The notes below the pieces were generated by a model. That model saw only the letters and a program-made list of their open reading frames with translations, was not told the origin of the DNA and did not search any database. The position numbers and the translations under genes were made by a program. 64,000 nt of DNA from Pseudoalteromonas peptidolytica (GTDB lineage Bacteria > Pseudomonadota > Gammaproteobacteria > Enterobacterales > Alteromonadaceae), in NCBI RefSeq assembly GCF_012641745.1, contig NZ_WEHZ01000003.1, positions 124,001-188,000 on the forward strand, written 5' to 3'. Positions 18,170 through 26,947 of this stretch are shown piece after piece; within the stretch, counting starts at the first letter, position 1, and each line of letters begins with the position of its first letter.

Positions 18170-20323
18170 CTACCAATTATAGGTGAACTCAAGAAACGCA
18201 TTTCTAGGGTCGCCCGGGAAATGCCCGGTACGTGCTAAGAAACCAGACTCGGCATATTCTTTGTCGAAGACATTTTCAACTCTAAATAACACGCTGTAGT
18301 TGTCTACTTCCCAAATGATTGAAGTATCAGCAACAAAGTATGAATTAAGCGTTTGCCCCGATAGGCTCAATTGCTCATCGACATAATTCCCACCGACAGC
18401 AAATGCTAAGTTCCATTGTGGGATCTGGTATCTTGTCCAAATGCCCAATTGATTTTCTGGCGCATTGGCAAATCTATCACCGACACTATTGCGGATCCCA
18501 CCAGAGCCATTATCAGCCGTGATTTTGGCATCATTATAAGCATAAGCAAAACTCACCACCCAATCTGGTGTCACGTCAGTGATAAGTTCAACCTCCACAC
18601 CTTTACTGGTTATTTCACCAATTGCAGTTAGATTATCAACTCCATCTTGTTCTGGGTCGACCCCTGTACTTTGCAGCAGGTTTTGCCTCTTTATTTCGTA
18701 ACCCGCCACCTTCAACAACGTGCTGCCGCTGAATAGCTCAGCATTAACACCTACTTCAATGATGTCGCCAGTTGTCGGGTCGAACGGTCCACCAGCTTGC
18801 ACATCCTGACTCGAAACGCCCTGAGGCTCATAAGAATCAGCCCATTGTGAGTATATAGACACGTCGTTAGATAGCTTATAAATACCACCCACTCTAAAGC
18901 TGATGTTGCTATCGTCAAATTTAGTGCCGTTCGCATCGTCCTCAAACTTATCGAAACGCATACCGCTAACTAGAGTAAATTTATCCCAAGCTAGTTCATT
19001 TAAAACGTAAGCACCGTTACGCTTTTGCTTTGTAGTGCGCTGTGGCGCAAATTTGACATTGTATTGGCTCGGGTCTGTTTCTCCATAACGTGGCTTATGT
19101 AACGACAGTGGCAAAATATCAGAGTTTAGAGAGGTGCCATTTAGATAGCGGAAAATAAAGTCATTTGAAGCGGAGGCACGGCCTAACAAGGCATCTTCTT
19201 CACCTGAATAGATGTCAATACCAAATGCTGTACGCTGTTCGGCACTGAATGCTTGGCTCTCATAGACAAAGTTTGCAGCAAACGACAGTTGGGATTGCGC
19301 TCTTAATTGATCGCGAAACTCACGCGCTACTAAGTCAATCTTCCCATTACCGTCACTGTCTATTAACGCCCTTGGCTCATGATAGTTCTGTGATTGCTCA
19401 TTATCAATATAGCGCAGTGCTACGTCGTAATTTAGAGATGAAGTTAGCTCACCAACCAAACTCGCTTGTAGTACATCCGATGTCAGATCTAAAAAGTCGG
19501 ATGGTTCATTATGATTCCATTGTGGATAGGTCAGAAACTCGCCACTATCATCTGCTGGCACACCGCGAAGTCGGTTAGCATCAAGATCTTGTTTGTAGTG
19601 TGTATATTGCAGTACCAGACGTGCATCATCAAAGTCATAGGCATAGCCTGCGTCAATTATTGCGACTTCACTGGCGCTGTTATCACGATAGGTATCTTGT
19701 TGTTCATAAAACGCGCCGAGTCGAATGCTTTGTGCTTCAGCAACTTCAGAGGTGACTTCTGAAGAGCCACCAAAACGGTTGTCTGTACCAAAGATGATAC
19801 GTGTGTTTGCACTAAATTCTGCTTGTGGCTTTTTTGTAATGTAGTTAAATAGCCCCCCTGGTGCACCAGGTCCGTAGAGCATACCTGATGGTCCTTTTAA
19901 AAAGTCGACACGTTCAACATTAAAAAGTTGCGGTACGTTAAAACCAACGTATGGGTCTCCTCTTAAGCCGTCAAAGTAAATTTCTTCCTGACGAAAACCA
20001 CGTGCTGTGACTCCGGCATAACTGAATTGACTAACACCTGCAATATTGCGGTATAAGTCCTTAGCGTCTCTTGCACCTAAGTCATGGATCAAATTCGCAT
20101 TCAGCGAGGTAATCATCTGAGTTGAATTTAATGGGTCAACCGCAAGCTTTGCCGTAGTGGACTCACCATTACGATATAGATTCAATGTTCGGCTCACCAC
20201 CGTGATCGTTTCAATTTCTTGCTCTGTCATTTCTTCTTGAGCATTTTGTTGCTTTGCTGACACTTGCAGCGAGGGATACATTATCGCTAAGACAATAAGG
20301 GAAAGCTTAGATATTTTGTTCAT
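18170..20323 (-). CDS. TonB-dependent siderophore receptor
   Basis: 717 residues. A signal peptide (cleaved near VSAKQQ) leads to a short TonB box region (IETITVVSR). The plug domain has the family marks GVTARGFRQEEIYFDGLRG and FLKGPSGMLYGPGAPGG, and the 22-strand barrel ends with aromatic W (EFTYNW). The spacing GEITSKGVEVELITD is typical of the siderophore receptor family (FhuA/FpvA/IutA-like). It imports an iron-siderophore across the outer membrane using TonB-ExbBD energy; the siderophore cannot be told from sequence alone. The adjacent PepSY gene supports an iron role. Confidence 0.92.
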   Translation of the reverse strand: MNKISKLSLIVLAIMYPSLQVSAKQQNAQEEMTEQEIETITVVSRTLNLYRNGESTTAKLAVDPLNSTQMITSLNANLIHDLGARDAKDLYRNIAGVSQFSYAGVTARGFRQEEIYFDGLRGDPYVGFNVPQLFNVERVDFLKGPSGMLYGPGAPGGLFNYITKKPQAEFSANTRIIFGTDNRFGGSSEVTSEVAEAQSIRLGAFYEQQDTYRDNSASEVAIIDAGYAYDFDDARLVLQYTHYKQDLDANRLRGVPADDSGEFLTYPQWNHNEPSDFLDLTSDVLQASLVGELTSSLNYDVALRYIDNEQSQNYHEPRALIDSDGNGKIDLVAREFRDQLRAQSQLSFAANFVYESQAFSAEQRTAFGIDIYSGEEDALLGRASASNDFIFRYLNGTSLNSDILPLSLHKPRYGETDPSQYNVKFAPQRTTKQKRNGAYVLNELAWDKFTLVSGMRFDKFEDDANGTKFDDSNISFRVGGIYKLSNDVSIYSQWADSYEPQGVSSQDVQAGGPFDPTTGDIIEVGVNAELFSGSTLLKVAGYEIKRQNLLQSTGVDPEQDGVDNLTAIGEITSKGVEVELITDVTPDWVVSFAYAYNDAKITADNGSGGIRNSVGDRFANAPENQLGIWTRYQIPQWNLAFAVGGNYVDEQLSLSGQTLNSYFVADTSIIWEVDNYSVLFRVENVFDKEYAESGFLARTGHFPGDPRNAFLEFTYNW

Positions 20324-20365
20324 TAGGGGTCACACAAGATAATTATAAAAACAGCACACAAATAG

Positions 20366-20380
20366 TAACAATTATTAGTT
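20366..20380. promoter_or_regulatory. Weak Fur-box-like sequence upstream of siderophore receptor
   Basis: TAACAATTATTAGTT matches 9 of the 14 defined positions of the 7-1-7 Fur pattern (TGATAAT-N-ATTATCA). It lies 43 bases before the receptor start, where a repressor site is expected. The region is very AT rich, so chance matches are likely. Confidence 0.3.
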
Positions 20381-20487
20381 GCATTTAAAATAACAAATAG
20401 AAAATAATTGCAATTTCCAACACAGTTAGTATTGGATTGCTCCTAATGATAAATTTTTAATAAAGCACTGATTGAGTTCCCCGCTCT

Positions 20488-20852
20488 TGTAACTCCACCC
20501 AATTTAGTACAGCTATTTCGTAGAATTTTATGCAGCCTCAAGATAACCAATTGGTGTCATATCACCTAGTGAATCATGAGGTCGCTCATAATTATAAATA
20601 TCTAACCACTCATCTGTGATTTCACGTACTTCTTGCAGTGACTCAAACAAGTATAAATCGAGCACTTCTTCACGATAACTTCGGTTAAACCTTTCCACAA
20701 AACCATTTTGGTAAGGACTGCCTGGCTCAGCTTCTTTGATCATGCTGACAATTTGAGTTTCGGTGAACTTGCTTTTTCTCATCGTAAATTTTCCTATTTT
20801 AGTTGATGGAAAATTCTACTTATGAACTGTTTCATTTTTTGGGGGAGTTACA
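20488..20852 (-). mobile_element. 365-bp internally deleted IS3-family (IS407-group) element
   Basis: Both ends start TGTAACTCC and form imperfect inverted repeats of about 42 bases that end in GTAGAATTTT. A 4-bp direct repeat, CTCT, flanks the element (20484-20487 and 20853-20856), as expected for the IS407 group of IS3. Only the start of orfA and the end of orfB remain, so the element cannot move by itself but keeps the ends a related transposase could use. Confidence 0.85.
20528..20782 (-). pseudogene. In-frame fusion remnant of IS3 transposase orfA start and orfB end
   Basis: 84 residues. The first ~19 (MRKSKFTETQIVSMIKEAE) are the N-terminus of an IS3-type OrfA, its helix-turn-helix start. 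The remaining 65 (SPYQNGFVERFNRSYREE onward to GYLEAA) are the C-terminus of OrfB, including the final Glu of the DDE triad (NGFVERFNRSYREEVL). The junction falls at EAE-PG, so roughly 1 kb is missing while the reading frame is kept. No catalytic activity is possible because the two Asp residues are gone; a small DNA-binding peptide is conceivable but unlikely. Confidence 0.85.
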
Positions 20853-21095
20853 CTCTGACCTCAGTCTCGAACGCATGTAATACCCATTAACCCGAGGGTG
20901 AAGGAAGCATCCATGCCCGTTTTGTTAAACATGAACCTTCTATCGGGCAGCGCAAACTGTTCAGTAATACTGTTCAGTAATAAAGTCAAAATGGGGTTGA
21001 TTGATTGGAGATTTGAGCAAAAAGGCGGACTGCTAAAGCCACTTTAAAAGGAGGCTAAATACAGCGCTAGGTAAAGGCACCTAGCGCAACGAGAA
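20853..21095. other. Non-coding stretch with tandem repeat and hairpin
   Basis: No gene is seen. A 13-bp unit CTGTTCAGTAATA occurs twice in tandem (20957-20969 and 20970-20982). A 9-bp perfect stem GCGCTAGGT / ACCTAGCGC (21064-21087, 6-base loop) could end ttcA transcription, although only a short T run follows on the minus strand. Repeat copy 2 comes next. Confidence 0.5.
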
Positions 21096-21209
21096 GTTAT
21101 CCCAATTGTCGTAATTAAGTGGTCTATTGTGAGGTGAGAAAATCTTAACGCAGTTAGCGTCAAATTTACGCCTTCAAATTGAGCAAATATTAATGCTAAT
21201 AGGTATTAA
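21096..21209. repeat. Modular intergenic repeat, copy 2 (short, centre deleted)
   Basis: GTTATCCCAATTGTCGTAAT on the left and the TTAATGCTAATAGGTATTAA end on the right correspond to the two ends of copy 1. The AGGTGAGAAAATCTTAACGC junction joins the left core directly to the GTTAGCGTC block, so the whole palindromic middle is missing (about 114 bp against 214). The right end supplies the ttcA stop codon. Confidence 0.7.
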
Positions 21210-22120
21210 ATATTTGTCACATCAATAAAGAGTGACTCATCTATATTTGTTGACGAAACTACAGCCTCATTAAAGTCATACGCTTCTCGTTCACCATTTC
21301 TATCAAGAGGCAGACTTTCAAAATCGAATAACTCTGTATCTGCCAACTGACTTGGGCTAACGTTTTGAATAGATTTAAAAATATTCTCTACGCGGCCAGG
21401 GGTTTTCTTGTCCCATTCCACCAACATAGACTTGATATTCTGCCTTTGTAAGTTTTCTTGTGAGCCACATAGATTACATGGAATGATTGGAAAGTCTTTA
21501 TGCTCGGCATACTGAAGCAGATCTTTTTCGCGAGCATAAGTTAGTGGGCGGATCACCACATTGCGACCATCATCTGAACGCAGCTTTGGTGGCATCGCTT
21601 TCATTCTCGCGCCATAGAACATATTTAGGAACAGTGTCTCAACAATATCGTCTAAGTGGTGACCTAACGCTATTTTCGTCGCGCCAATTTTCTCGGCGAA
21701 AGAATATAAAGTACCACGGCGTAAACGAGAGCAGAGCCCACAGGTAGTCTTACCCTCAGGTACTTTTTCTTTAACCACTGAATAGGTATCTTTATCTATG
21801 ATGTAGTATGGAATATCTAAGCTTTCAAAGTACTCGGGCAAAATATGCTCAGGAAAACCAGGCTGCTTTTGGTCTAGGTTTACCGCTACAACATCAAAAT
21901 GGATCGGTGCTGCTTTTTTTAGATTTAGCAAAATATCCAGCATTGCAAATGAGTCTTTACCACCACTGATGCAAGCCATTACGACGTCACCTTCTTCGAT
22001 CATATTATAATCTTTAATGGCATTACCGACATTGCGGCGCAAACGCTTTTGCAGCTTATTGAACTCTAAAACTTCTTTACGATTATCTTGCTCTATCATG
22101 GTGTTAGGTGCCGTACTCAT
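21206..22120 (-). CDS. ttcA: tRNA 2-thiocytidine(32) synthetase TtcA
   Basis: 304 residues. The PP-loop ATP-binding motif SGGKDS is at 52-57. Two cysteine pairs, C127-x2-C130 ([11 protein letters not shown]) and C215/C218 (PCNLCGSQ), provide the ligands of the [4Fe-4S] cluster and sulfur transfer as in E. coli TtcA. It adds sulfur to cytidine 32 of certain tRNAs. The final codon and stop overlap the end of an intergenic repeat, so its last residues may have been changed by that insertion. ttcA, uspE and fnr are neighbours in related bacteria. Confidence 0.94.
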   Translation of the reverse strand: MSTAPNTMIEQDNRKEVLEFNKLQKRLRRNVGNAIKDYNMIEEGDVVMACISGGKDSFAMLDILLNLKKAAPIHFDVVAVNLDQKQPGFPEHILPEYFESLDIPYYIIDKDTYSVVKEKVPEGKTTCGLCSRLRRGTLYSFAEKIGATKIALGHHLDDIVETLFLNMFYGARMKAMPPKLRSDDGRNVVIRPLTYAREKDLLQYAEHKDFPIIPCNLCGSQENLQRQNIKSMLVEWDKKTPGRVENIFKSIQNVSPSQLADTELFDFESLPLDRNGEREAYDFNEAVVSSTNIDESLFIDVTNI

Positions 22121-22215
22121 ACTTACTCAAGCCTGTAGTAAAGCTTTCAAGCTTTGCTACATTACTACATCAATTATGGGGCGCTGATTATACGTGAATT
22201 TACAGTGAGGTTAAA

Positions 22216-22249
22216 TACAAAAAATGGCGCTTACATGGAGCGCCATTTT
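22216..22249 (-). terminator. Terminator of the NatAB-like operon
   Basis: AAAATGGCGCT / AGCGCCATTTT with a 7-nt loop is followed by further Ts on the minus strand. It lies 46 bases after the permease stop codon. Confidence 0.85.
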
Positions 22250-22294
22250 CATTTATCTTGGGGTGTAGATCTCAAGCGAACTAATTCATTGATA

Positions 22295-23431
22295 TTATAA
22301 TCCGAACACCACTTTTTCACTTTTCAGCATGCGGCTACTTAAGTAGGTAAAGATAGCAAATAGCCCCAAAGTTACCGCACTAGAGAGTAATAACTGCGTT
22401 ACAGGGATAGCATTACCTTTGATGATCTCTATCATGGCATTTTGCTGAGCCGCGATAGGCATCCACTGCATAATATCCGTGGCGATATCATACGTTGTCG
22501 CCATACTCATCATTACTGGAATAAACAACGCCATTGCGACATAAGATTGTGCTTCTTTAAAAGACTTGGCAAGAAAAGAGATAAAGATAAGCAAACTGGC
22601 AGACATTAGTGCTATTGGTAAGCCAATTAAAATCGCTGTAACAATAAACGTAAAATCAATAATAACGGTAAAACCCATCATTTCCCACGGCACCATGTTG
22701 TATGCAAACTTAGAGACTACAGTGGTTAAAATTAATGCAATGATAGAGAAACCTGCAATTGCGCCTACTTTAGCTAGTACAATATGTGTTGTGCTTATTG
22801 GGTGACTCAATAACAGTTGTAAAGAGTTGCGCTCTCTCTCCCCTGCACTGCTGTCAATGGCCATTCCCATCGCAGCGTAAAAAAGCGAAATAATAATAGA
22901 TAGCGTGGCAATCCCAAGCACAAATCCACCTTTAGAAGTAGGCGTTGCTTGATCATGTGTTTGCACGTCGATTGCGCGGGCAATGGTTGGGTCAATACCA
23001 CGGGCCACCAGACGTAGTGAAGCAACTTCGCTGTTGTATAGCATCAAATTACGTTCCAAACGATTAATTGACGCACGTAGTTTTTGCTCTGATTTATCCG
23101 CAATAATAAATACCGTGGCGCTCTTTCCTTGCGTCATATTGACCTGATAATCGTCACTGATCTCCAAAGTAATCGCTTTAACTTCCTCTCCCTCTCCATG
23201 TTCAATTTCTTTACTTGCAAGGAACTGCACGAGATTTGGTGCATTATGTGCATTTTTTATCGTGATTTTTAATGCCTCTGGTGATGCCATTTGTTTAAAC
23301 ATCACAGTAAACAGTACACACATTAAGATAGGCGCACCAATACAGTAGTAAAGTCCGGCCATTACTGAGCGCTTATCTCGACTTGCATCTAGCACTTCTT
23401 TTTTAAACAATATTGAAATCAACTTCATCAT
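22295..23431 (-). CDS. natB: ABC exporter permease, NatB-like
   Basis: 378 residues. One membrane helix near 23-45 is followed by a ~130-residue extracytoplasmic domain (to about 175), then five further helices, the NatB/ABC-2 plan. The segment DSSAGERERNSLQLLLSHPIS (residues about 204-224) is the conserved cytoplasmic coupling loop of this family. NatAB of Bacillus exports Na+, but many homologues carry unknown cargo; no residue here settles the substrate. It starts four bases inside the ATPase gene, showing tight coupling, and is co-directional with the TAP-like peptidase. Confidence 0.82.
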   Translation of the reverse strand: MMKLISILFKKEVLDASRDKRSVMAGLYYCIGAPILMCVLFTVMFKQMASPEALKITIKNAHNAPNLVQFLASKEIEHGEGEEVKAITLEISDDYQVNMTQGKSATVFIIADKSEQKLRASINRLERNLMLYNSEVASLRLVARGIDPTIARAIDVQTHDQATPTSKGGFVLGIATLSIIISLFYAAMGMAIDSSAGERERNSLQLLLSHPISTTHIVLAKVGAIAGFSIIALILTTVVSKFAYNMVPWEMMGFTVIIDFTFIVTAILIGLPIALMSASLLIFISFLAKSFKEAQSYVAMALFIPVMMSMATTYDIATDIMQWMPIAAQQNAMIEIIKGNAIPVTQLLLSSAVTLGLFAIFTYLSSRMLKSEKVVFGL

Positions 23432-24162
23432 GCCGCAATTCCTTCATCTGTACCAATTAAGGTGATAAATGCTTCTTCCAAGGAGGTTTTACCTGTTTGC
23501 TCACAAAGTGACTGCGGGGAGCCTTGTGCGACCACTTTCCCTTTGGCCATCACGACCACATGATCGCAAAGTGCTGCGACTTCTTGCATTACGTGGCTTG
23601 AAAACAACACACAGTGACCTTGTGCTTTTAACATCAACAGCAGATCACGTAGCACTCTGGTACTCATTACATCCAGCCCTCGAGTCGGCTCATCCAGAAC
23701 AATATTTGTTGGTTTATGCACAATCGCTTGTGCTAGCGCTGTTTTCATTCTCTGACCTTGAGAAAACCCTTTACAACGCCTATCAGCGATATCAAGCATT
23801 TGTAACTTCTCAAGTACCGTTTGTGTGGCAGCTGCGGCTGCCTTTGGTTCCATACCACTCAACTGTGCATAAAACTGAGTGTATTCACGTGGTGTCATTC
23901 GCTCATAAAGCCCACATGGATCGGGAAATAAACCAAGTTGCTGCTTCGCTTTTGTTGGCTCTTTAGCAACATCAATATTATCTATCGTGGCATGACCTTT
24001 ATCAGCCTGAAGCAAACCAAACACAGTGCGCAAACATGTTGTTTTACCAGCACCATTCGGGCCTAGTAACCCCGTAATTTGGCCATCACTGGCAGTGAAT
24101 GAAAGCCCATCTAACGCGTTCACTTCACCAATTTTTTTATATAAGTTATCTACTTGGATCAT
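23428..24162 (-). CDS. natA: ABC exporter ATP-binding protein, NatA-like
   Basis: 244 residues. Walker A is GLLGPNGAGKTT (about 31-42), the signature is FSQGQ (near 138), Walker B is NIVLDEPTRGLD (near 158) and the H-loop is SSHVMQEV (near 193). It powers the NatB-like permease from the cytoplasmic side. It follows the peptidase gene by only three bases, so peptidase, ATPase and permease make one transcript ending at the terminator near 22.2 kb. Confidence 0.88.
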   Translation of the reverse strand: MIQVDNLYKKIGEVNALDGLSFTASDGQITGLLGPNGAGKTTCLRTVFGLLQADKGHATIDNIDVAKEPTKAKQQLGLFPDPCGLYERMTPREYTQFYAQLSGMEPKAAAAATQTVLEKLQMLDIADRRCKGFSQGQRMKTALAQAIVHKPTNIVLDEPTRGLDVMSTRVLRDLLLMLKAQGHCVLFSSHVMQEVAALCDHVVVMAKGKVVAQGSPQSLCEQTGKTSLEEAFITLIGTDEGIAA

Positions 24163-24165
24163 GAC

Positions 24166-25653
24166 TTACTCCTTATCAGCAATGCTGGCTGGGCCATTAA
24201 TATTCATAAAGAATTGCTTACGTGTATCTTCTTGAAGGCAACTAGTATCAAAATCTCCGACAGCTTTTTCATCATAAAACTTAGCAATAAGTTTATTTGC
24301 ACAGCTTTGACTCGCAACAATATGAGTTGCTGTCGGTGCCACTAAATGGGTTGCATTAGTCAGTTTTTCCATCGCCACTTCAGCCCACTTTGCTGGCGTA
24401 GCTGGGTCTAAACCACCAGATAGCAAAAGCGTTGGTATATCAGACTCTACAGGGTCATAGTAGCTATCAGGAACCGGTTTAACATCCCATATTGGGCAGG
24501 TAATATCGAGACCTTCAACCATTGTCTTACCAATATAATTCTTGCTGTACTTCTCTTTATCGGCACCTGATAACCTTGCCCAGTCTTCACCACATACAAT
24601 GGCCTGATGCATACCAAGGGCGAGATCCATACCGTCCTCATTCGGCGCCATCATACCCACTAAAGGTAATACGTTACCTTTACTCGCTTCACTAATAGCA
24701 AGTGGGATCAACACTCTTGAAGGATGAGCATAAAGAGCCATCCTGATTGCGCCATATAGCTTAGACTTAGTCATTGTCATATCTAATGGCTGACTTGTCC
24801 TTGGGTGCAAAACGGATACTTTAAGTGGAGTTTGCTCAACTTGTGTCAGTAATGATTGCCAACGCTGGGCTAAATTAGGGTAAGCTTGGGCGCATTTTTG
24901 ATCCGACTGGCATTGTTTAAACAACGCATTCAACGAGTCTTCAATCGCCCCGCCAATCGCTAATAAGCTTTGGTTACTTGGTGCAAGCCCGTCTAATACT
25001 GCTGACGCCACGCTATCAGGGAACTGTCTCATATACTCAAGTGCAATACGAGTGCCATAAGAGCCACCGTATAAATGCAGCTTACTATAGCCAAGCGCTT
25101 TTCTTACCGCGTCGAAGTCTTTGGCCGCAGCGGGGGTGGTGTAATCAGACAAGTCTGTCGCTAGTTTTTCTTTACACTCAATAGTGTCTTCTTTGTAAAA
25201 GTCTAAGCCTAATAAAGTATCATCCACAGCAAACTGGCTTGCGAGATCATCAAGCCCACACTGTAAAAGATTAGACTTTCCAGTTCCTCTTTGGTCAACA
25301 AGGATGATGTCTCTATTCTCTCTGGCATATTTTAAAATGCGCTCAAAGTTCGCTGCGATGCTCGTCGCCGACTGCCCAGGACCGCCTGCAAACGCGAGTA
25401 TTGCTTCTTGCGGATATAAGGGCTTGATAGCAGGAATAACCACAAAGTGAATATCAATTTTTTGATCTTGTTTTTCATCACTTAATGGTTGCGACAATGT
25501 ACCACACTGCACTCTATCACTCAGGTGTTTAGCGTAGCAAGGCGCTAATTCAACTGCTGATGTCGCTGCACGAAGTGGCAACGCAGCACTAATAAGTAAG
25601 GGTACTGCCGCCAACTTTACTAAGTTTTTCTTAATGTTAAATGGCTTTTTCAT
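24166..25653 (-). CDS. Secreted alpha/beta-hydrolase, tripeptidyl aminopeptidase (TAP) family
   Basis: 495 residues, preceded by an AAGGAA ribosome site. A signal peptide (residues 1-29) directs it to the periplasm or beyond. The S33 peptidase marks are present: the oxyanion-region AFAGGPGQSA near 88-95, DQRGTGKS near 120-127, and the nucleophile S198 in GGSYGT. The C-terminal TAP-like domain carries the Asp (SGGLDPATPAKW) and His (PTATHIVASQ). Such enzymes remove short peptides from free N-termini. Two extra cysteine pairs fit a secreted protein. It is the first gene of an operon with NatAB, an unusual peptidase-exporter union. Confidence 0.85.
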   Translation of the reverse strand: MKKPFNIKKNLVKLAAVPLLISAALPLRAATSAVELAPCYAKHLSDRVQCGTLSQPLSDEKQDQKIDIHFVVIPAIKPLYPQEAILAFAGGPGQSATSIAANFERILKYARENRDIILVDQRGTGKSNLLQCGLDDLASQFAVDDTLLGLDFYKEDTIECKEKLATDLSDYTTPAAAKDFDAVRKALGYSKLHLYGGSYGTRIALEYMRQFPDSVASAVLDGLAPSNQSLLAIGGAIEDSLNALFKQCQSDQKCAQAYPNLAQRWQSLLTQVEQTPLKVSVLHPRTSQPLDMTMTKSKLYGAIRMALYAHPSRVLIPLAISEASKGNVLPLVGMMAPNEDGMDLALGMHQAIVCGEDWARLSGADKEKYSKNYIGKTMVEGLDITCPIWDVKPVPDSYYDPVESDIPTLLLSGGLDPATPAKWAEVAMEKLTNATHLVAPTATHIVASQSCANKLIAKFYDEKAVGDFDTSCLQEDTRKQFFMNINGPASIADKE

Positions 25654-25716
25654 AGTTAATTCCTTGTTGACTCATCGCCAGTATGCTAACTTTAAATGAG
25701 TGTATCAGTGTATTAT

Positions 25717-25728
25717 TGTATTAATACA
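25717..25728. promoter_or_regulatory. Palindromic operator between TAP-like peptidase and GntR gene
   Basis: TGTATTAATACA is a perfect 12-bp palindrome, with a related TGTATCAGTGTATTAT run directly beside it (25701-25714). It lies in the 89-base divergent gap, over the likely promoters of both units, and overlaps the spacer before a TAGAAT -10 hexamer at 25730. Short AT-rich palindromes of this type are normal targets of YtrA-type GntR regulators, so the neighbouring protein is the likely ligand. Confidence 0.6.
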
Positions 25729-25742
25729 GTAGAATCAGAGTA

Positions 25743-26114
25743 ATGCTAGATCTTATTCATGTCAACCCCAACAGCGCAGAGCCCATATACAAACAGCTAT
25801 TTGATCAAATAGTGCGATTAATCGTGTCTGGTAAAGCACATCCCGGAGACGAATTGCCTTCGGTGAGAAAACTTGCAGAGTACTTTGCAGTCAACCCCAT
25901 GACAGTATCTCGTGCAATTGGGCAACTAGTAGATCAAGGTTGGCTTGAACGCAGACGCGGTCAGCCAACCCGGGTGGCAAAGCAACTAGCCATGCAACAA
26001 ACGGACAACCTTCTGCAAAAAAATTTAAGTATTTTAATCACTGACGCTAAGCAACTGGGGATAAGTAAAACAGAGTTGTTATCATTGATAGATAAAAACT
26101 GGGAACAAGAATAA
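25743..26114 (+). CDS. GntR-family regulator, YtrA subfamily
   Basis: 123 residues. An N-terminal winged helix-turn-helix (EPIYKQLFDQIVRLIVSG, then SVRKLAEYFAVNPMTVSRAI) is followed by only ~45 residues, too short for a ligand domain, which is the mark of the YtrA group. These repress their own ABC transporter operon and respond to cell-envelope stress or antibiotics in Bacillus and Streptomyces. The TAGAAT -10 lies so close to the ATG that a leaderless transcript is possible; no ribosome site is visible. Its stop overlaps the next start by one base (TAATG). Confidence 0.88.
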   Translation: MLDLIHVNPNSAEPIYKQLFDQIVRLIVSGKAHPGDELPSVRKLAEYFAVNPMTVSRAIGQLVDQGWLERRRGQPTRVAKQLAMQQTDNLLQKNLSILITDAKQLGISKTELLSLIDKNWEQE

Positions 26115-26947
26115 TGACAAGCCCACTACTAGAATTTGATCAAGTAAATAAGCAGTTTGCAGGTAAAGCTGTTTTAAACAATATCAACCTTATTATTGAG
26201 CCGGGTATGGTGATGGGGTTATTGGGGCGAAATGGTGCGGGTAAAACCACATTATTACGTATCGCCCTTGGCCTGATCTCACAAAACACGGGAGTCGTAA
26301 GGTGTTTAGACAGTGACAATCGGCAGCTTAGTCCTGCATGCAAGCAAAGAATCGGATATGTACCCCAACAACCGTGTGGCTATCAAGGATTTAAAGTCAA
26401 TGATGCAATAGCACTACACAGAAGCTTTTACCCTAACTGGGACAGTACGCTAGAGCAAACATGGCTATCGCGACTTGAGCTTGATGGCAACGCGCTAGTT
26501 AGTAACCTTTCTGGCGGACAGCAACAAAGCTTGGCGCTTATCATGGCTATGTCATACCGTCCACAGTTACTGATTTTGGATGAACCCGTTTCCAGCTTAG
26601 ACCCCATTGCACGCCGAGCTTTTATGAGTGATTTGTTTGAGTTAGCATTGGACACAGGTTCAGGGGTGCTTTTCTCTTCCCATATCACCTCAGATGTCGA
26701 ACGTATCGCGAGCCATATTGCAATCATCAAAGACGGAGAGGTACTCGTTTCGGGAGAACTCGACAGCTTAAAAGAACAGATCAAAATTGTTCCAAATAGC
26801 GCCAGCGACCCTTTACCCGGAGCCACAATACTTCATCAGTCTCAGCGTTCTACCGTATATCAAGCAAGCTCCTGTAACTTAAGATCCAAAAAACCTGAAC
26901 ATAACATCACAAATCTTGAGCAGCTTTTTGTGGAGCTACATCAATGA
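26114..26947 (+). CDS. ABC transporter ATP-binding protein
   Basis: 277 residues. Walker A GLLGRNGAGKTTL near 34-46, signature LSGGQQQS near 134, Walker B LLILDEPVSSLDP near 153 and H-loop SSHITSDVER near 190 are all intact. The C-terminal ~60 residues are a poorly conserved extension. It matches the ATPase that follows YtrA-type regulators. Partner and energy use are inferred: it should drive the membrane protein encoded next, whose ATG overlaps its stop codon. Confidence 0.88.
   Translation: MTSPLLEFDQVNKQFAGKAVLNNINLIIEPGMVMGLLGRNGAGKTTLLRIALGLISQNTGVVRCLDSDNRQLSPACKQRIGYVPQQPCGYQGFKVNDAIALHRSFYPNWDSTLEQTWLSRLELDGNALVSNLSGGQQQSLALIMAMSYRPQLLILDEPVSSLDPIARRAFMSDLFELALDTGSGVLFSSHITSDVERIASHIAIIKDGEVLVSGELDSLKEQIKIVPNSASDPLPGATILHQSQRSTVYQASSCNLRSKKPEHNITNLEQLFVELHQ

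Noticed and set aside
20957..20982. The 13-bp tandem duplication as the start of a CRISPR or iteron array
   Set aside because: There are only two units with no spacer and no cas or replication gene nearby.
23469..23966. A 165-codon plus-strand frame opposite the NatA-like gene
   Set aside because: The opposite strand carries all ABC ATPase motifs, so this frame is a shadow.
26428..26826. A 132-codon minus-strand frame within the second ABC ATPase gene
   Set aside because: Antisense to Walker B and the H-loop; no ribosome site.
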